A DNA stretch of 64,000 bases from Flavimaribacter sp039888615 (GCA_039888615.1 JBDQQS010000016.1); one strand, 5' to 3'; numbered from the stretch's first letter, positions 33,209-43,188 are shown. Made by a program: numbers and translations. Notes: generated by a model not told the origin, from the sequence alone.

Positions 33209-35557
33209 ATGGGAGTAGTAGAAGGAATTGGCGCCCGCGTTGCGCGCAAGGAAGACAGGCGCTTCATCACGGGCAAAGGTCGCTATACCGACGATATGAA
33301 TGTCGTTGGCATGAAACACGCGATCTTCGTCCGCAGCCCGTACGCTCACGCCAGAATCAAGAGCATCGACAAAAGCGAGGCGCTGGCGGTTGAGGGCGTG
33401 ATCGACGTTCTCGACGGCGATCAGCTTGCGGCCGACGGCATCGGCAATCTGATCTGCGGCTGGATGATCCATTCCCGCGACGGCTCTCCCATGAAAATGG
33501 GCGACTGGCGTCCGCTGGCTGGCGATACGGTTCGTTATGTCGGCGAGGCGGTCGTGATCGTCGTCGCCGAAACCAAGGCGATCGCGCGGGAAGCGTCCGA
33601 AAAGGTTGTGATCGACTACGAGGAACTGGACGCGGTCACTGATCTCGTCACGGCCGTCGAGGCCGGCGCGCCGCAAATCCATCCTGTGGCGGAAAACAAT
33701 CTGGTCTTCGACTGGACGATCGGCGACGAGACGGCAGTGGAAGAAGCGATTTCGGACGCGGCCCATATCGTCGAACTGGAAGTGTCGAATAACCGGCTGA
33801 TCCCCAACGCCATGGAGCCGCGGGCGACCCTTGGCCATTATGATCCGGGCGAGGATCACTATACCTGCTGGACGACGTCGCAGAACCCGCATGTGGCGCG
33901 GCTCGTCATGAGCGCCTTCTACAACGTCGCGCCGGAAAACAAGCTGCGCGTCATTGCGCCCGACGTCGGCGGAGGCTTCGGCTCCAAGATCTTCATCTAT
34001 CCGGAAGAGATCGTCTGCCTGTGGGCCTCGAAGCGCACCGGCGTGCCGGTCAAATGGGTGGCGGACAGGACAGAGTCCTTCATGACGGACGCCCATGGAC
34101 GCGACCATTTGTCGACAATCAAGATCGCCCTCGACGCGAACAAGAAGATCACCGCCTTCAAGATCGACACGCTCGCCAACCTCGGCGCCTACATGTCGCT
34201 GTTTTCGTCGTCGGTGCCGACCTATCTCTATGCGACGTTGCTTTCGGGTCAGTATGACATTCCGAATATCTTCGCGAATGTCCGCACGGTCTATACCAAC
34301 ACCACCCCGGTCGACGCCTATCGCGGTGCTGGGAGGCCTGAAGCCTCCTACCTGGTGGAACGCGCCATGGAGACGGCGGCGCGGCAGCTCGACATGGACC
34401 CGGCGGAACTGCGCCGCATCAACTTCGTGAAGACATTCCCGCACGAAACGCCGGTCATCATGACCTATGACGCGGGTGATTTCGAAGCGTCGCTGGACGT
34501 CGCTATGGAAGCCGCGGATTACGCCGGCTTCCCGGCCCGCAAGGCGGAGGCCGAAGCTCGCGGCAAGCTGCGCGGCATCGGTTTCAACTGCTATATCGAG
34601 GCCTGCGGCATCGCGCCGTCCAAGGCCGTCGGTTCTCTTGGCGCCGGCGTCGGGCTGTGGGAATCGGCCGAGGTGCGGGTCAACGCCGTCGGCACCATCG
34701 AGGTGCTGACAGGCTCGCACAGCCACGGCCAGGGTCACGAGACCACCTTCGCGCAGCTCGTCGCGGAACGCCTCGGGGTCGGCCTGGATTCGATCTCCAT
34801 CGTCCACGGCGACACCGACAAGGTGCAGATGGGCATGGGAACCTACGGCTCCCGCTCGGGCGCAGTCGGCATGTCGGCGATCGCCGGCGCGCTCGACAAG
34901 GTCGAGGCCAAGGCCAAGAAGGTCGCCGCTCACCTGCTCGAGGCCGATGAAAGCGACATCGTCATCGAAAACGGCGAAGTCAAGGTCGCCGGCACCGACA
35001 AGAAGCTTGCATGGCACGAAGTTTCGCTTGCCTGCTACACTGCGCACAATCTGCCGGACGGCATGGAACCCGGGCTGAAGGAGACGTCGTTCTACGATCC
35101 GTCCAACTTCACCTTCCCGGCCGGCTGCTATATCTGTGAGGTCGAAGTGGACCCGGACACCGGAACCACGCAGATCATACAGTTCGTGGCGGCCGACGAT
35201 TTCGGCAATATCATCAATCCGATGATTGTCGAGGGCCAGGTTCATGGCGGCGTCGCGCAGGGAATTGGCCAAGCCATGCTCGAAGGGTGCGCCTACGATC
35301 CGGAGTCAGGACAGTTGTTGACAGCCAGCTACATGGACTACGCCATGCCGCGCGCCCATGACCTGCCGTCCTTCAACGTCTTGACAACGACGACGCCTTG
35401 CCCCTCCAATCCGCTCGGGATCAAGGGTTGCGGCGAAGCAGGCGCCATCGGTTCGCCGGGAGCGCTCATCAATGCGATCACGGATGCGATCGGCAACAAT
35501 GATCTTTCCATGCCGGCGACGCCCCAGAATGTCTGGGCCGCTCTGAACGCAAAATAG
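33209..35557 (+). CDS. Molybdenum hydroxylase large subunit, form II CO-dehydrogenase-like (CoxL family)
   Basis: The 782-residue subunit carries the molybdopterin-cytosine dinucleotide site. The active-site loop reads AYRGAGR, the form II signature, rather than the AYXCSFR loop with the copper-binding Cys of true (form I) CO dehydrogenase, so oxidation of an organic heterocycle or aldehyde is more likely than CO oxidation. GGFGSK and the C-terminal GCGEAGAIGSPGAL (with the catalytic Glu) are conserved. The ATG at 33209 follows GGAGGAG. The gene order is small, large, medium. Confidence 0.92.
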   Translation: MGVVEGIGARVARKEDRRFITGKGRYTDDMNVVGMKHAIFVRSPYAHARIKSIDKSEALAVEGVIDVLDGDQLAADGIGNLICGWMIHSRDGSPMKMGDWRPLAGDTVRYVGEAVVIVVAETKAIAREASEKVVIDYEELDAVTDLVTAVEAGAPQIHPVAENNLVFDWTIGDETAVEEAISDAAHIVELEVSNNRLIPNAMEPRATLGHYDPGEDHYTCWTTSQNPHVARLVMSAFYNVAPENKLRVIAPDVGGGFGSKIFIYPEEIVCLWASKRTGVPVKWVADRTESFMTDAHGRDHLSTIKIALDANKKITAFKIDTLANLGAYMSLFSSSVPTYLYATLLSGQYDIPNIFANVRTVYTNTTPVDAYRGAGRPEASYLVERAMETAARQLDMDPAELRRINFVKTFPHETPVIMTYDAGDFEASLDVAMEAADYAGFPARKAEAEARGKLRGIGFNCYIEACGIAPSKAVGSLGAGVGLWESAEVRVNAVGTIEVLTGSHSHGQGHETTFAQLVAERLGVGLDSISIVHGDTDKVQMGMGTYGSRSGAVGMSAIAGALDKVEAKAKKVAAHLLEADESDIVIENGEVKVAGTDKKLAWHEVSLACYTAHNLPDGMEPGLKETSFYDPSNFTFPAGCYICEVEVDPDTGTTQIIQFVAADDFGNIINPMIVEGQVHGGVAQGIGQAMLEGCAYDPESGQLLTASYMDYAMPRAHDLPSFNVLTTTTPCPSNPLGIKGCGEAGAIGSPGALINAITDAIGNNDLSMPATPQNVWAALNAK

Positions 35558-35580
35558 GAATTCGAGGGAAGGGTACTCAC

Positions 35581-36375
35581 ATGTATGCAACCAATTATCA
35601 CCGGGCTTCCTCGCTTTCGGAGGCCGAACAGATGCTGGCGGCGGCCGAGGAAGGAAAATTGCTTTCCGGCGGGCAGACGCTCATTCCGACGATGAAGCAG
35701 CGGCTTGCCGCGCCGACCGACATCGTCGATCTGCGGCACGTCGCCGAACTCAAGGGCATTTCCGTCAGCGGCGGCGTTGTGAAGATCGGCGCCGGAACGA
35801 CCCATGCGGAAGTCGCCGGTTCCGCCGATTTAAAAAACGCCTGTCCGGCGCTTGCCGGCCTTGCCTCCCATATCGGCGACCCGCATGTCCGACACATGGG
35901 AACCATCGGTGGATCGATCGCCAATAACGATCCCGCCGCAGACTATCCGTCAGCCATGCTTGCCCTGAACGCAACCATCTACACCAACAAGCGGGAGATT
36001 GCGGCCGACGACTTCTTTGTAGGCATGTTCGAGACGGCGCTTGGCGACGACGAAATCGTCACCGCCGTGTCTTTCGAGGCGCCGGACAGCGCCGCCTATC
36101 AGAAGTTCCCGAACCCGGCGTCGCGCTACGCCATGGCCGGGGTGTTCGTGGCGAAGAAGGGCGGAACGGTGCGAGTCGGCGTGACAGGCGCCGGATCGGA
36201 CGGCGTCTATCGCGCGTCAGACATGGAGCAGGCGCTCGCCGGCAATTTCTCACCCGATGCGCTCGACGGCGTCACCGTCGATCCCGGCGACATGATGTCG
36301 GATATCCACGGCACCGCCGAATATCGCGCCCACCTCGTCAAGGTGATGGCGAAACGCGCAGTCGCCGCAGCCTGA
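35581..36375 (+). CDS. Molybdenum hydroxylase medium subunit, FAD-binding (CoxM-like)
   Basis: A 264-residue FAD subunit. The first flavin-binding loop is LLSGGQTLIPTMKQRL and the second MGTIGGSIANNDPAADYPSAM, as in the CoxM/CutM family. It accepts electrons from the iron-sulfur subunit and passes them to NAD or a quinone. It begins 23 bp after the large-subunit gene with a purine-rich ribosome site and is followed by a terminator, closing the operon. No maturation genes (coxD, E, F type) are present in the window. Confidence 0.92.
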   Translation: MYATNYHRASSLSEAEQMLAAAEEGKLLSGGQTLIPTMKQRLAAPTDIVDLRHVAELKGISVSGGVVKIGAGTTHAEVAGSADLKNACPALAGLASHIGDPHVRHMGTIGGSIANNDPAADYPSAMLALNATIYTNKREIAADDFFVGMFETALGDDEIVTAVSFEAPDSAAYQKFPNPASRYAMAGVFVAKKGGTVRVGVTGAGSDGVYRASDMEQALAGNFSPDALDGVTVDPGDMMSDIHGTAEYRAHLVKVMAKRAVAAA

Positions 36376-36398
36376 CCTGCCTCGACCGTCAATTGGAA

Positions 36399-36434
36399 AC
36401 GGCCCGGTTGCAATGAGCACAGCCGGGCCGTTTT
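36399..36434 (+). terminator. Rho-independent terminator of the molybdenum hydroxylase operon
   Basis: ACGGCCCGG / CCGGGCCGT forms a perfect 9-bp stem with a 15-nt loop followed by TTTTG. It lies between the medium-subunit gene and the convergent L,D-transpeptidase gene. Confidence 0.75.
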
Positions 36435-36457
36435 GTTGGATTGCGTTCTCGCAAATG

Positions 36458-37111
36458 CTACTGAATCACGACGACCTTGGTGCTTTTACCCGGTTTGACC
36501 CGGGAATAAAGATCGATGATATCCTGGTTCATGAGACGGATGCAGCCGGACGAGGCGGCCGTGCCGATCGACTTCCATTCTGGCGTGCCGTGCAGCCGGT
36601 AGAGCGTGTCCTTGCCGTTGTTGTCGAACAGGTAGAGCGCGCGCGCGCCTAGCGGGTTGCCGAGACCCGGCGCCTGGCCGCCATCGGCGTATTTCTTAAG
36701 CCGCGGATCGCGGGCGATCATTTCCTTCGGCGGATGCCAGCGCGGCCAGGGCTGCTTCCAGGACACATAGGCCTCGCCTTCCCAGGCGAAGCCGGCGCGA
36801 CCGACGCCAATACCGTAACGCATCGCCTTGTTGCCCGGCATGACATAGTAGAGGTGCCGGCTGCGGGTATCCACGACGATGGTTCCGGGCTTTTCCTTCG
36901 TCCGGTAGGTGACAATCTGTCGGTGAAACTGTGTTGGAACCCGCTCAATGGGAACCGCAGGAATTGTGTAGCCGCCATCCTTGACGGCTCCGTACTCGCT
37001 GGTGAATACCCGTTCTGTAAACTGCGGCCCGCTTGTCGTACATCCGGCCAGCGCAGTTGCGGCGGCCAGTCCCAGAAAAGCGAGAGCCCCTCTTCTATCA
37101 ACTAAAGTCAC
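36458..37111 (-). CDS. L,D-transpeptidase family lipoprotein (YkuD domain)
   Basis: A 217-residue cell-wall enzyme. The N-terminus has a signal peptide with the lipobox LAGC. The YkuD domain begins at TIVVDTRSRHLYYV and contains the catalytic motif HGTPEW...GTAASSGCIRL with the nucleophilic Cys. Such enzymes form 3-3 cross-links or attach outer-membrane proteins to peptidoglycan. The start is GTG at 37111 with a G-rich ribosome site. It is divergent from the mmcB-like gene. Confidence 0.9.
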   Translation of the reverse strand: MTLVDRRGALAFLGLAAATALAGCTTSGPQFTERVFTSEYGAVKDGGYTIPAVPIERVPTQFHRQIVTYRTKEKPGTIVVDTRSRHLYYVMPGNKAMRYGIGVGRAGFAWEGEAYVSWKQPWPRWHPPKEMIARDPRLKKYADGGQAPGLGNPLGARALYLFDNNGKDTLYRLHGTPEWKSIGTAASSGCIRLMNQDIIDLYSRVKPGKSTKVVVIQ

Positions 37112-37293
37112 ACATGTCCCCTATTGCGATCGCTGCGAACAAACTCTGCAATAGTCACGGTTTATTTGTATAAATCCCGAATTGGCAAGTGCTTCCTGAT
37201 ATAGATGAATCAAAAAACTGTCATTCTCCTTGCCAGTATGTCTTTCCTACAACTGTCCGCCGGCGGTTCCCATCAGACGGATGGAGCGGTATC

Positions 37294-37836
37294 ATGGAAC
37301 GAAACCGCAACAAAGGAGTCGCATCACCGTTTTTGATTATGACGATCGTATCGCCCCATCCGGAACCCACACTTGTAGACGGTCGCCAGTCCGAACGGGC
37401 TTTGCTCGTGCGACGCGGCGTTCAGAAGCTGTTGCGCGACATGCAGCACGCCATGTTGCCGGAACTCAGCCTCGCAAGCGGAAGGCGGGCGGATCTCATC
37501 TCGCTATCCGCCAAGGGAGAAATCTGGATCGTCGAGATCAAATCATCGATCGAGGACTTCCGGGTCGATTCCAAGTGGCCAGACTATCGGCTGCATTGCG
37601 ATCGGCTGTTTTTCGCCACGCATCCGGGCGTGCCTCTGGAAATCTTTCCCGATGACTGCGGGATGATTCTGTCGGACGGTTACGACGCCGAGATCATGCG
37701 CGACGCCCCGGAACATCGGCTGCCGCCGGCTACCCGCAAGGCGCTTACGCTGCGGTTCGCCCGCGCGAGCGCCGACAGGCTCCTTTTTGCCGAACATCTT
37801 GCCTATCAGCAGGCTGTGGATGACGGCCTGAAATGA
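37294..37836 (+). CDS. mmcB: MmcB family DNA repair protein
   Basis: A 180-residue protein with a PD-(D/E)xK nuclease-like core: ADLISLSAKGEIWIVEIKSS gives the Asp...Glu-x-Lys signature. Sequence from SERALLVRRGVQKLL through DRLFFATHPGVP and EHRLPPATRKALTLRFARA matches MmcB, described in Caulobacter as an SOS-induced protein with nuclease-like features needed for mitomycin C resistance. The ATG at 37294 has GGAG upstream; a shorter start at 37339 would match relatives better in length but has no ribosome site. No LexA box was identified. Confidence 0.8.
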   Translation: MERNRNKGVASPFLIMTIVSPHPEPTLVDGRQSERALLVRRGVQKLLRDMQHAMLPELSLASGRRADLISLSAKGEIWIVEIKSSIEDFRVDSKWPDYRLHCDRLFFATHPGVPLEIFPDDCGMILSDGYDAEIMRDAPEHRLPPATRKALTLRFARASADRLLFAEHLAYQQAVDDGLK

Positions 37837-37846
37837 TCAGGAAAAC

Positions 37847-38413
37847 TCAGCGCGGCGCGCGCTTTGCAAGAATACGCTGCAATGTCCGGCGGTGCATGTT
37901 GAGCCGCCTTGCCGTTTCCGACACGTTTCGATCGCACATTTCATAGACACGCTGAATATGTTCCCAGCGTACGCGGTCTGCCGACATCGGGTTTTCCGGC
38001 GGCTCGACCTTCTCTCCCGGCTTGCAGGTCAGGGCCGCGAACACATCGTCCGCGTCTGCGGGTTTCGACAGATAGTCGATCGCGCCGAGTTTTACCGCAT
38101 TCACGGCGGTCGCGATATTGCCGTAGCCAGTCAGCATCACGATCCGCGTATCCTCGCGAACCTTGCGGAGCGCCTCGATCAGTTCGAGGCCATTTCCATC
38201 CTCGAGCCGCAAGTCGATAACCGCATATTTCGGCGGTTTGCTCCGGATCGCCGCGCGTCCTTCTGCGATTGATTCGGCGAGAGCCACGTCGAAACCGCGG
38301 GTTTCCATGGCACGGCCGAGACGACGGACGAACGGCCCGTCATCATCGACGAGCAGAAGCGACCGGTCCTCGCCGAGAATCTCGTCTGCTTCGCTCTCTG
38401 GCGCCATGCTCAT
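37847..38413 (-). CDS. actR: Redox response regulator ActR/RegA/PrrA
   Basis: A 188-residue two-component regulator. The receiver domain has the acidic pair (LLLVDDDGPF), the phosphorylated Asp in YAVIDLRLEDG, and LSKPADADD. The C-terminal Fis-type helix-turn-helix RRLNMHRRTLQRILAKRAPR is nearly invariant in the RegA family. ActR controls carbon and nitrogen fixation, respiration and acid tolerance in response to redox state. AGGAAA precedes the ATG at 38413. It follows its kinase gene actS. Confidence 0.93.
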   Translation of the reverse strand: MSMAPESEADEILGEDRSLLLVDDDGPFVRRLGRAMETRGFDVALAESIAEGRAAIRSKPPKYAVIDLRLEDGNGLELIEALRKVREDTRIVMLTGYGNIATAVNAVKLGAIDYLSKPADADDVFAALTCKPGEKVEPPENPMSADRVRWEHIQRVYEMCDRNVSETARRLNMHRRTLQRILAKRAPR

Positions 38414-38492
38414 CAGATCGTTTCCTGTATTGTTGATAGCTACATAAGGCTCTGAAACAAAAAAGCCAATAGTGTCGCACCCCGTCCGGCGA

Positions 38493-39800
38493 TCAGGATT
38501 CCGCGTCAGCCACCATCGCTTTTCTCGGCCAGGCAATTGTCACCTGCGCGCCGCCGTCCGCGGCATTGGAAAAGGCCAACGTCGCGCCCGAGCGCTCAAG
38601 CAGGGTTTTTGCGATGAACAGTCCCAGGCCCATGCCTCCGGCGCTTGAATTCGCGTTGCGCGATCGCCTGGTGACATAGGGGTCTCCGATGCGCGCCAGC
38701 ACCTCCGGGGCAAATCCCGGGCCGTCATCGGTAATTGTGACGCGGACGCAGTTCTTGTCGGAACGGGTTTCGATGCGCACGACAGAACCGGCGAAGTCGA
38801 CGGCGTTCTCCACCAGATTGCCAAGGCCATGAACGATACCGGCGTTGCGCCTGCCGACCGGCTCGCCGCCATCTTCGAAACTGTGCTCGACCTGGATCTC
38901 CACGCCAAACTCTCGATGTGGCGCGATCACTTCCTCAATAAGCGACGTGAGTGGAAGGTTGCGCAGATGCGCCTCACCCGAACTGGAGAGTGTGGTGAGC
39001 CTGCGAATGATGTCGCGGCAACGCTCGCTCTGGCTTTTCAGAAGATGCACGTCCTCGCCATAGCGTTCATCGCCGCCGAGCGCCTTTTCCATTTCACGCG
39101 CGATGATGGTGATCGTGGCGAGAGGCGACCCGAGTTCATGGGCTGCCGCAGCCGCCAGGCCATCGAGCGCGGAAAGGTGTTGTTCACGCTGCAGGGCGAA
39201 TTCCGTGGCGGCGAGCGCCTGTGCAAGTTCCTGGCCTTCAGCCGAAACGCGATAGGCGTAGAAGGCGGCGAAGGCCGATGTCGAGACGATGGCGATCCAG
39301 GAGCCGGCAAGCAAAACTGGCGGTAATTTGAACACGGCGCCTTCATGCCAGGGCAACGGCCAGTGGTAGAAGGCAATTACGGTGACAGCGGCGACCGCCA
39401 CGCAGCCGACGATTACAACATATCGCACCGGTAGCGACGCAGACGCGATAATCACCGGAACGCACATTAGAAGGGAAAACGGATTGTCGAGACCGCCGGT
39501 CATATAGAGCAGACCCGACAGTTGGAGCGTATCGAAGCTGAGGATCAGCGTCGAGGTCGCCGGCTCCAGCCGATGGGTGGTCGTATAGCAAATCCTCAAA
39601 ACCACGTTGAAGACGGCAAGCAGCGCGATCAGGGCGAAACAGGCGGCGACCGGGACATCGAATCCAAGACCGTATGCGACGCCCAGCACGGTCACGCTCT
39701 GGCCAATGATGGCGAGCACGCGCAGCCGGATCAGTGTCTGGATGCGAAGCCTGCCGGAATCGCGCGCTGCGTCGATATAGGTCGAATATTCCATAGCCAT
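38493..39800 (-). CDS. actS: Redox sensor histidine kinase ActS/RegB/PrrB
   Basis: A 435-residue membrane kinase with about six membrane segments. The quinone-binding motif GGLDNPFSLL lies between helices 3 and 4, the phosphorylated His is in AAAHELGSPLATI, and the redox-sensing Cys of RegB is present in SQSERCRDIIRRL. ATPase motifs (GLGNLVENAVDFA, ITDDGPGF, GGMGLGLFIAK) are complete. It phosphorylates ActR, encoded 79 bp downstream. Confidence 0.93.
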   Translation of the reverse strand: MAMEYSTYIDAARDSGRLRIQTLIRLRVLAIIGQSVTVLGVAYGLGFDVPVAACFALIALLAVFNVVLRICYTTTHRLEPATSTLILSFDTLQLSGLLYMTGGLDNPFSLLMCVPVIIASASLPVRYVVIVGCVAVAAVTVIAFYHWPLPWHEGAVFKLPPVLLAGSWIAIVSTSAFAAFYAYRVSAEGQELAQALAATEFALQREQHLSALDGLAAAAAHELGSPLATITIIAREMEKALGGDERYGEDVHLLKSQSERCRDIIRRLTTLSSSGEAHLRNLPLTSLIEEVIAPHREFGVEIQVEHSFEDGGEPVGRRNAGIVHGLGNLVENAVDFAGSVVRIETRSDKNCVRVTITDDGPGFAPEVLARIGDPYVTRRSRNANSSAGGMGLGLFIAKTLLERSGATLAFSNAADGGAQVTIAWPRKAMVADAES

Positions 39801-39831
39801 GAAACTGATCTAACCTGCCGAGATCATAAGT

Positions 39832-42291
39832 CTACCGTCTTTTGTAATGTTTGGCGCGGCTTGTCGGCTCGGCGGCTCCGGGATCCTCCGGCCAGTGATG
39901 TTTCGGATAGCGTCCGCGCATGTCGGCGCGGACGTCCCGCCACGAGCCGGTCCAGAAACCGGGCAGATCGCGGGTGGTCTGGATCGGCCTGTGGGCGGGC
40001 GAAAGCAGTTCAAGAACCAGCGGCGCGGAGCCCCCGGCAATGGCCGGATGACTTTTCAGCCCGAACAGTTCCTGCACGCGCACGGAGAGCGCTGGCGCGT
40101 CGCCGGAATAGTTGACCGGCAGCCGGGAACCCGCTGGTGTTGTGAAATGCGTCGGGGCGAGCCGATCGATCTGCGCCAGAAGGGAAGGATCGACCAGCGA
40201 GCGAAGACCGTGCGACAGGGCTGAACCGTCGATCTCCCGGATGGACGTCGCGTTCGGTTGGAAGGGCTCAAACCACCTGTCCATGTCCTTTGCGAGCGCG
40301 TCGTCCGAAAGATCCGGCCATTCATCGCCGAGCGTGCGACGCAGCCATTCGATCCTGTCGCGCAGGTGCTGGCATTCCCGGCTCCAGGGCAGTGTATTCA
40401 GTCCTGCCTTGCGAATGCCTTCCGCAAGAGCGCGCGACGCTTCGGCGCCAGCCTTGACCGGCAATGCGGCTTCGCCGAGGAGAAGCTTGCCGAGACGCTT
40501 GACGCGCCGCGCCCGTACAGCGCCGCTGTCTGCGTCAAACCGGAATTCCTCGCTTTCCTCAATGCGGGAGGCGATATCGGTCATGTCGATCCGCGCCGCC
40601 GACAGGATGCGCTGCGAAGCGGCATGCCCTGTGAGATCGGTCACCACCAGCAATTCTTCGTTCGATATCGGATCGCTCTCCTCCAGAAAGGCGCCGCGGC
40701 CATTGGCGAGGCTGTAGAAGCGGCGTCCATGGTCGATGCCGCGCCGCATTGCCACCCGGTCGGGATACCCCGCGAGCAATAGGGGGCCCGCTGCGATTTG
40801 TTCGTCTTTCCCTGCGCCGCCGGACTTGACGGTGATGCGCTGTGCTAGCGAACGGGCGGATTTCGCCCGCGGACTGCTGTCGCTGCGGAAACGGGAGAGA
40901 CGGTGCTCCAGATCCGTCGCGTTGCCGCCAAGCCCCTGCTCGCCTTCAAGCACGGCCAGTTGCGCGGCTGTGGTCGCCGCGCCTGTCTCCGCAGCCGCGA
41001 TCACGATGGCCGCGAGACGCGCCGGCAGGCCGAGACGCCGCATCATCACGCCCTTCGGGGTTATTGCAAAGCTGTAATCGATCGCGCCAAGCGAAACCAG
41101 CAGTTTGCGGGCCTCGGCAATGGCCGCCGTCGGTGGCGGATCGATCAGTGCAAGGCGCGACGGATCGGTCACGCCCCAGGAGGCGCAGTCGAGCACGAAA
41201 CCGCTCAGGTCGCTCGCAAGGATCGCCGGCGGCGTGAAGGCGAACATGGAATCCGTCTGTTCGCGTCGCCACAACCGGATCGCGACGCCCGGCGCGGTCC
41301 GTCCGGCGCGGCCGGCGCGCTGGTCAGCTGAGGCGCGCGACACCCGAACGGTTTCCAGACGGGTGATCCCGGTTGATGCTTCATGCACAGGCAAGCGCTG
41401 CAACCCGCTATCGAGGACGATCCTCACGCCTTCGATTGTGATTGACGTTTCGGCGATCGACGTGGCGAGAACGATTTTACGCCGTCCCTGTTCGGCCGGC
41501 CGGATCGCGGCGTCCTGTTCGGCGCCCGAAAGGTTGCCGAAGAGCGGCGCGATCACGGCGTCGCCCGGCAGATCCTTCACCAGCGCTTCGGCCGTTCGCC
41601 TGATTTCGGCCTGGCCCGGCAGAAAAGCGAGTATGGAGCCCTCTTCCGTATCGAGCGTCCGGCGGATGATGCGCGCCATGTAGGCTGCGATATCAATCCC
41701 GGAAGGGCGCTCCTCATAACGCAGATCGACCGGAAAGCTGCGGCCTGCGCTTTCAATCGCCGGCGCATCGCCGAGTATGGCGGAGACGCGCGCGACGTCG
41801 AGCGTAGCCGACATCACGAGAATTCTGAGATCTTCGCGCAGCGCCGATTGCACGTCGAGCGCCAGCGCCAGTCCAAAATCGGCGTCAAGCGACCGCTCGT
41901 GAAACTCGTCGAAAATGACGAGAGAGACGCCGGGCAGTTCGGGTTCGTCGAGCAGCATGCGGGTGAAGACGCCTTCCGTCACCACCTCGATACGGGTGTC
42001 GCCGGATACCCGCGTATCAAGCCGCGTCCTGTAACCGACGGTTTCGCCGGCCTTTTCGCCGAGAAGGCGCGCCATCTGCCGGGCGCTGGCCCTCGCCGCC
42101 AGTCTGCGCGGCTCCAGCATGATGAATCGCCCCTGCTTCGCCCAGGGCTGATCGAGCAGATGGAGCGGGACCAGCGTCGTCTTGCCAGCGCCCGGCGGCG
42201 CGGCAAGCACCACATTTTGCGACTGCTCCATCGCCGACGAGAGGTCGGGCAGGGCGTCGCTGACGGGAAGGCGGGGAAGCTCGGGTTTCAT
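39832..42291 (-). CDS. hrpB: ATP-dependent helicase HrpB
   Basis: An 819-residue DEAH-type helicase. It has Walker A APPGAGKTTLV, the DEFH motif in IFDEFHERSLDADF (the DEAH position), SAT in VMSATLD, and QRAGRAGRTAPG (motif VI). The C-terminal HrpB domain ends with SWRDVRADMRGRYPKHHWPEDP, typical of the family. HrpB is a putative RNA helicase whose substrate is poorly known. It lies 31 bp ahead of actS on the same strand. Confidence 0.94.
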   Translation of the reverse strand: MKPELPRLPVSDALPDLSSAMEQSQNVVLAAPPGAGKTTLVPLHLLDQPWAKQGRFIMLEPRRLAARASARQMARLLGEKAGETVGYRTRLDTRVSGDTRIEVVTEGVFTRMLLDEPELPGVSLVIFDEFHERSLDADFGLALALDVQSALREDLRILVMSATLDVARVSAILGDAPAIESAGRSFPVDLRYEERPSGIDIAAYMARIIRRTLDTEEGSILAFLPGQAEIRRTAEALVKDLPGDAVIAPLFGNLSGAEQDAAIRPAEQGRRKIVLATSIAETSITIEGVRIVLDSGLQRLPVHEASTGITRLETVRVSRASADQRAGRAGRTAPGVAIRLWRREQTDSMFAFTPPAILASDLSGFVLDCASWGVTDPSRLALIDPPPTAAIAEARKLLVSLGAIDYSFAITPKGVMMRRLGLPARLAAIVIAAAETGAATTAAQLAVLEGEQGLGGNATDLEHRLSRFRSDSSPRAKSARSLAQRITVKSGGAGKDEQIAAGPLLLAGYPDRVAMRRGIDHGRRFYSLANGRGAFLEESDPISNEELLVVTDLTGHAASQRILSAARIDMTDIASRIEESEEFRFDADSGAVRARRVKRLGKLLLGEAALPVKAGAEASRALAEGIRKAGLNTLPWSRECQHLRDRIEWLRRTLGDEWPDLSDDALAKDMDRWFEPFQPNATSIREIDGSALSHGLRSLVDPSLLAQIDRLAPTHFTTPAGSRLPVNYSGDAPALSVRVQELFGLKSHPAIAGGSAPLVLELLSPAHRPIQTTRDLPGFWTGSWRDVRADMRGRYPKHHWPEDPGAAEPTSRAKHYKRR

Positions 42292-42441
42292 GGTCTGCCG
42301 GTTGCGATAATGGCTTCCCTGTCTATCAGTTGCGGACGGCTTGCGGCAATCCGCCCTTCCTGATCAATCGGCGCTCGCTATCACGAGGCAGGTGGGCTAC
42401 ATAGATCAGGATTGGTTCACACTGGATTGACGGAGCTGGAC

Positions 42442-43188
42442 ATGGGCGAAACCGTCCGCAAGACACTAGTGCTGACGGGCGCGAGCCGTGGAATAGGACA
42501 TGCGACGGTCAAACGGTTCTCGCGCGATGGCTGGCGGGTGATAACCTGTTCAAGGCAGTCCTTCGCCGAAAACTGTCCGTGGCCGGCTGGTCCGGAGGAC
42601 CATATCAAAATTGACCTTTCCGATCAGGAGGACGTCGGAAGCGCAGTCGCTGAAATCCGCCATCGCCTGGAAAAAGAGGGCGGACGGCTGGACGCGCTGG
42701 TCAACAACGCCGGCATCTCCCCCAAAACAGAAGACGGCACGCGCATGAACTCGCTGGAAACGCCCATGCATGTGTGGCGAGATGTCTTTCAGGTCAATTT
42801 CTTTGCGCCCATCATGCTTGCCCGCGGCCTGTTCAGGGAACTGGAGACAGCGAAAGGCTCGGTCGTCAACGTAACCTCGATCGTTGGCTCTCGCGTACAC
42901 CCTTTCGCTGGAACCGCCTATGCGACGTCCAAGGCGGCGCTTGCCTCGCTGACGCGTGAAATGGCGGCGGATTTTGGGCCGCACGGCATTCGCGTCAACG
43001 CCATCGCACCCGGTGAAATCGAGACCGCGATCCTGTCGCCCGGAACCGACAAGATCGTCGAGAACATTCCCCTGCGCAGGCTGGGAACGACGGCCGAAGT
43101 GGCCGAGACTATCTTCTTTCTGTGCAGCAGCGCGTCATCTTACGTGACGGGCAGCGAGATCCACATCAATGGCGGCCAGCACGTTTAG
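42442..43188 (+). CDS. SDR family oxidoreductase
   Basis: A 248-residue classical short-chain dehydrogenase with LTGASRGIGHATVKRF, NNAGISPK, the active-site Ser in NVTSIVGSR, the YATSK Tyr-Lys pair, and the C-terminal YVTGSEIHINGGQH. GGAG lies 6 bp before the ATG at 42442. It stands alone between hrpB (divergent) and the SulP transporter gene (convergent, overlapping by 4 bp), so the context gives no clue to its substrate. Confidence 0.88.
   Translation: MGETVRKTLVLTGASRGIGHATVKRFSRDGWRVITCSRQSFAENCPWPAGPEDHIKIDLSDQEDVGSAVAEIRHRLEKEGGRLDALVNNAGISPKTEDGTRMNSLETPMHVWRDVFQVNFFAPIMLARGLFRELETAKGSVVNVTSIVGSRVHPFAGTAYATSKAALASLTREMAADFGPHGIRVNAIAPGEIETAILSPGTDKIVENIPLRRLGTTAEVAETIFFLCSSASSYVTGSEIHINGGQHV

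Noticed and set aside
33209..35557. Aerobic CO oxidation (true CO dehydrogenase)
   Set aside because: The active-site loop is AYRGAGR (form II), lacking the copper-binding Cys of form I CoxL, and no coxD/E/F-type maturation genes are present.
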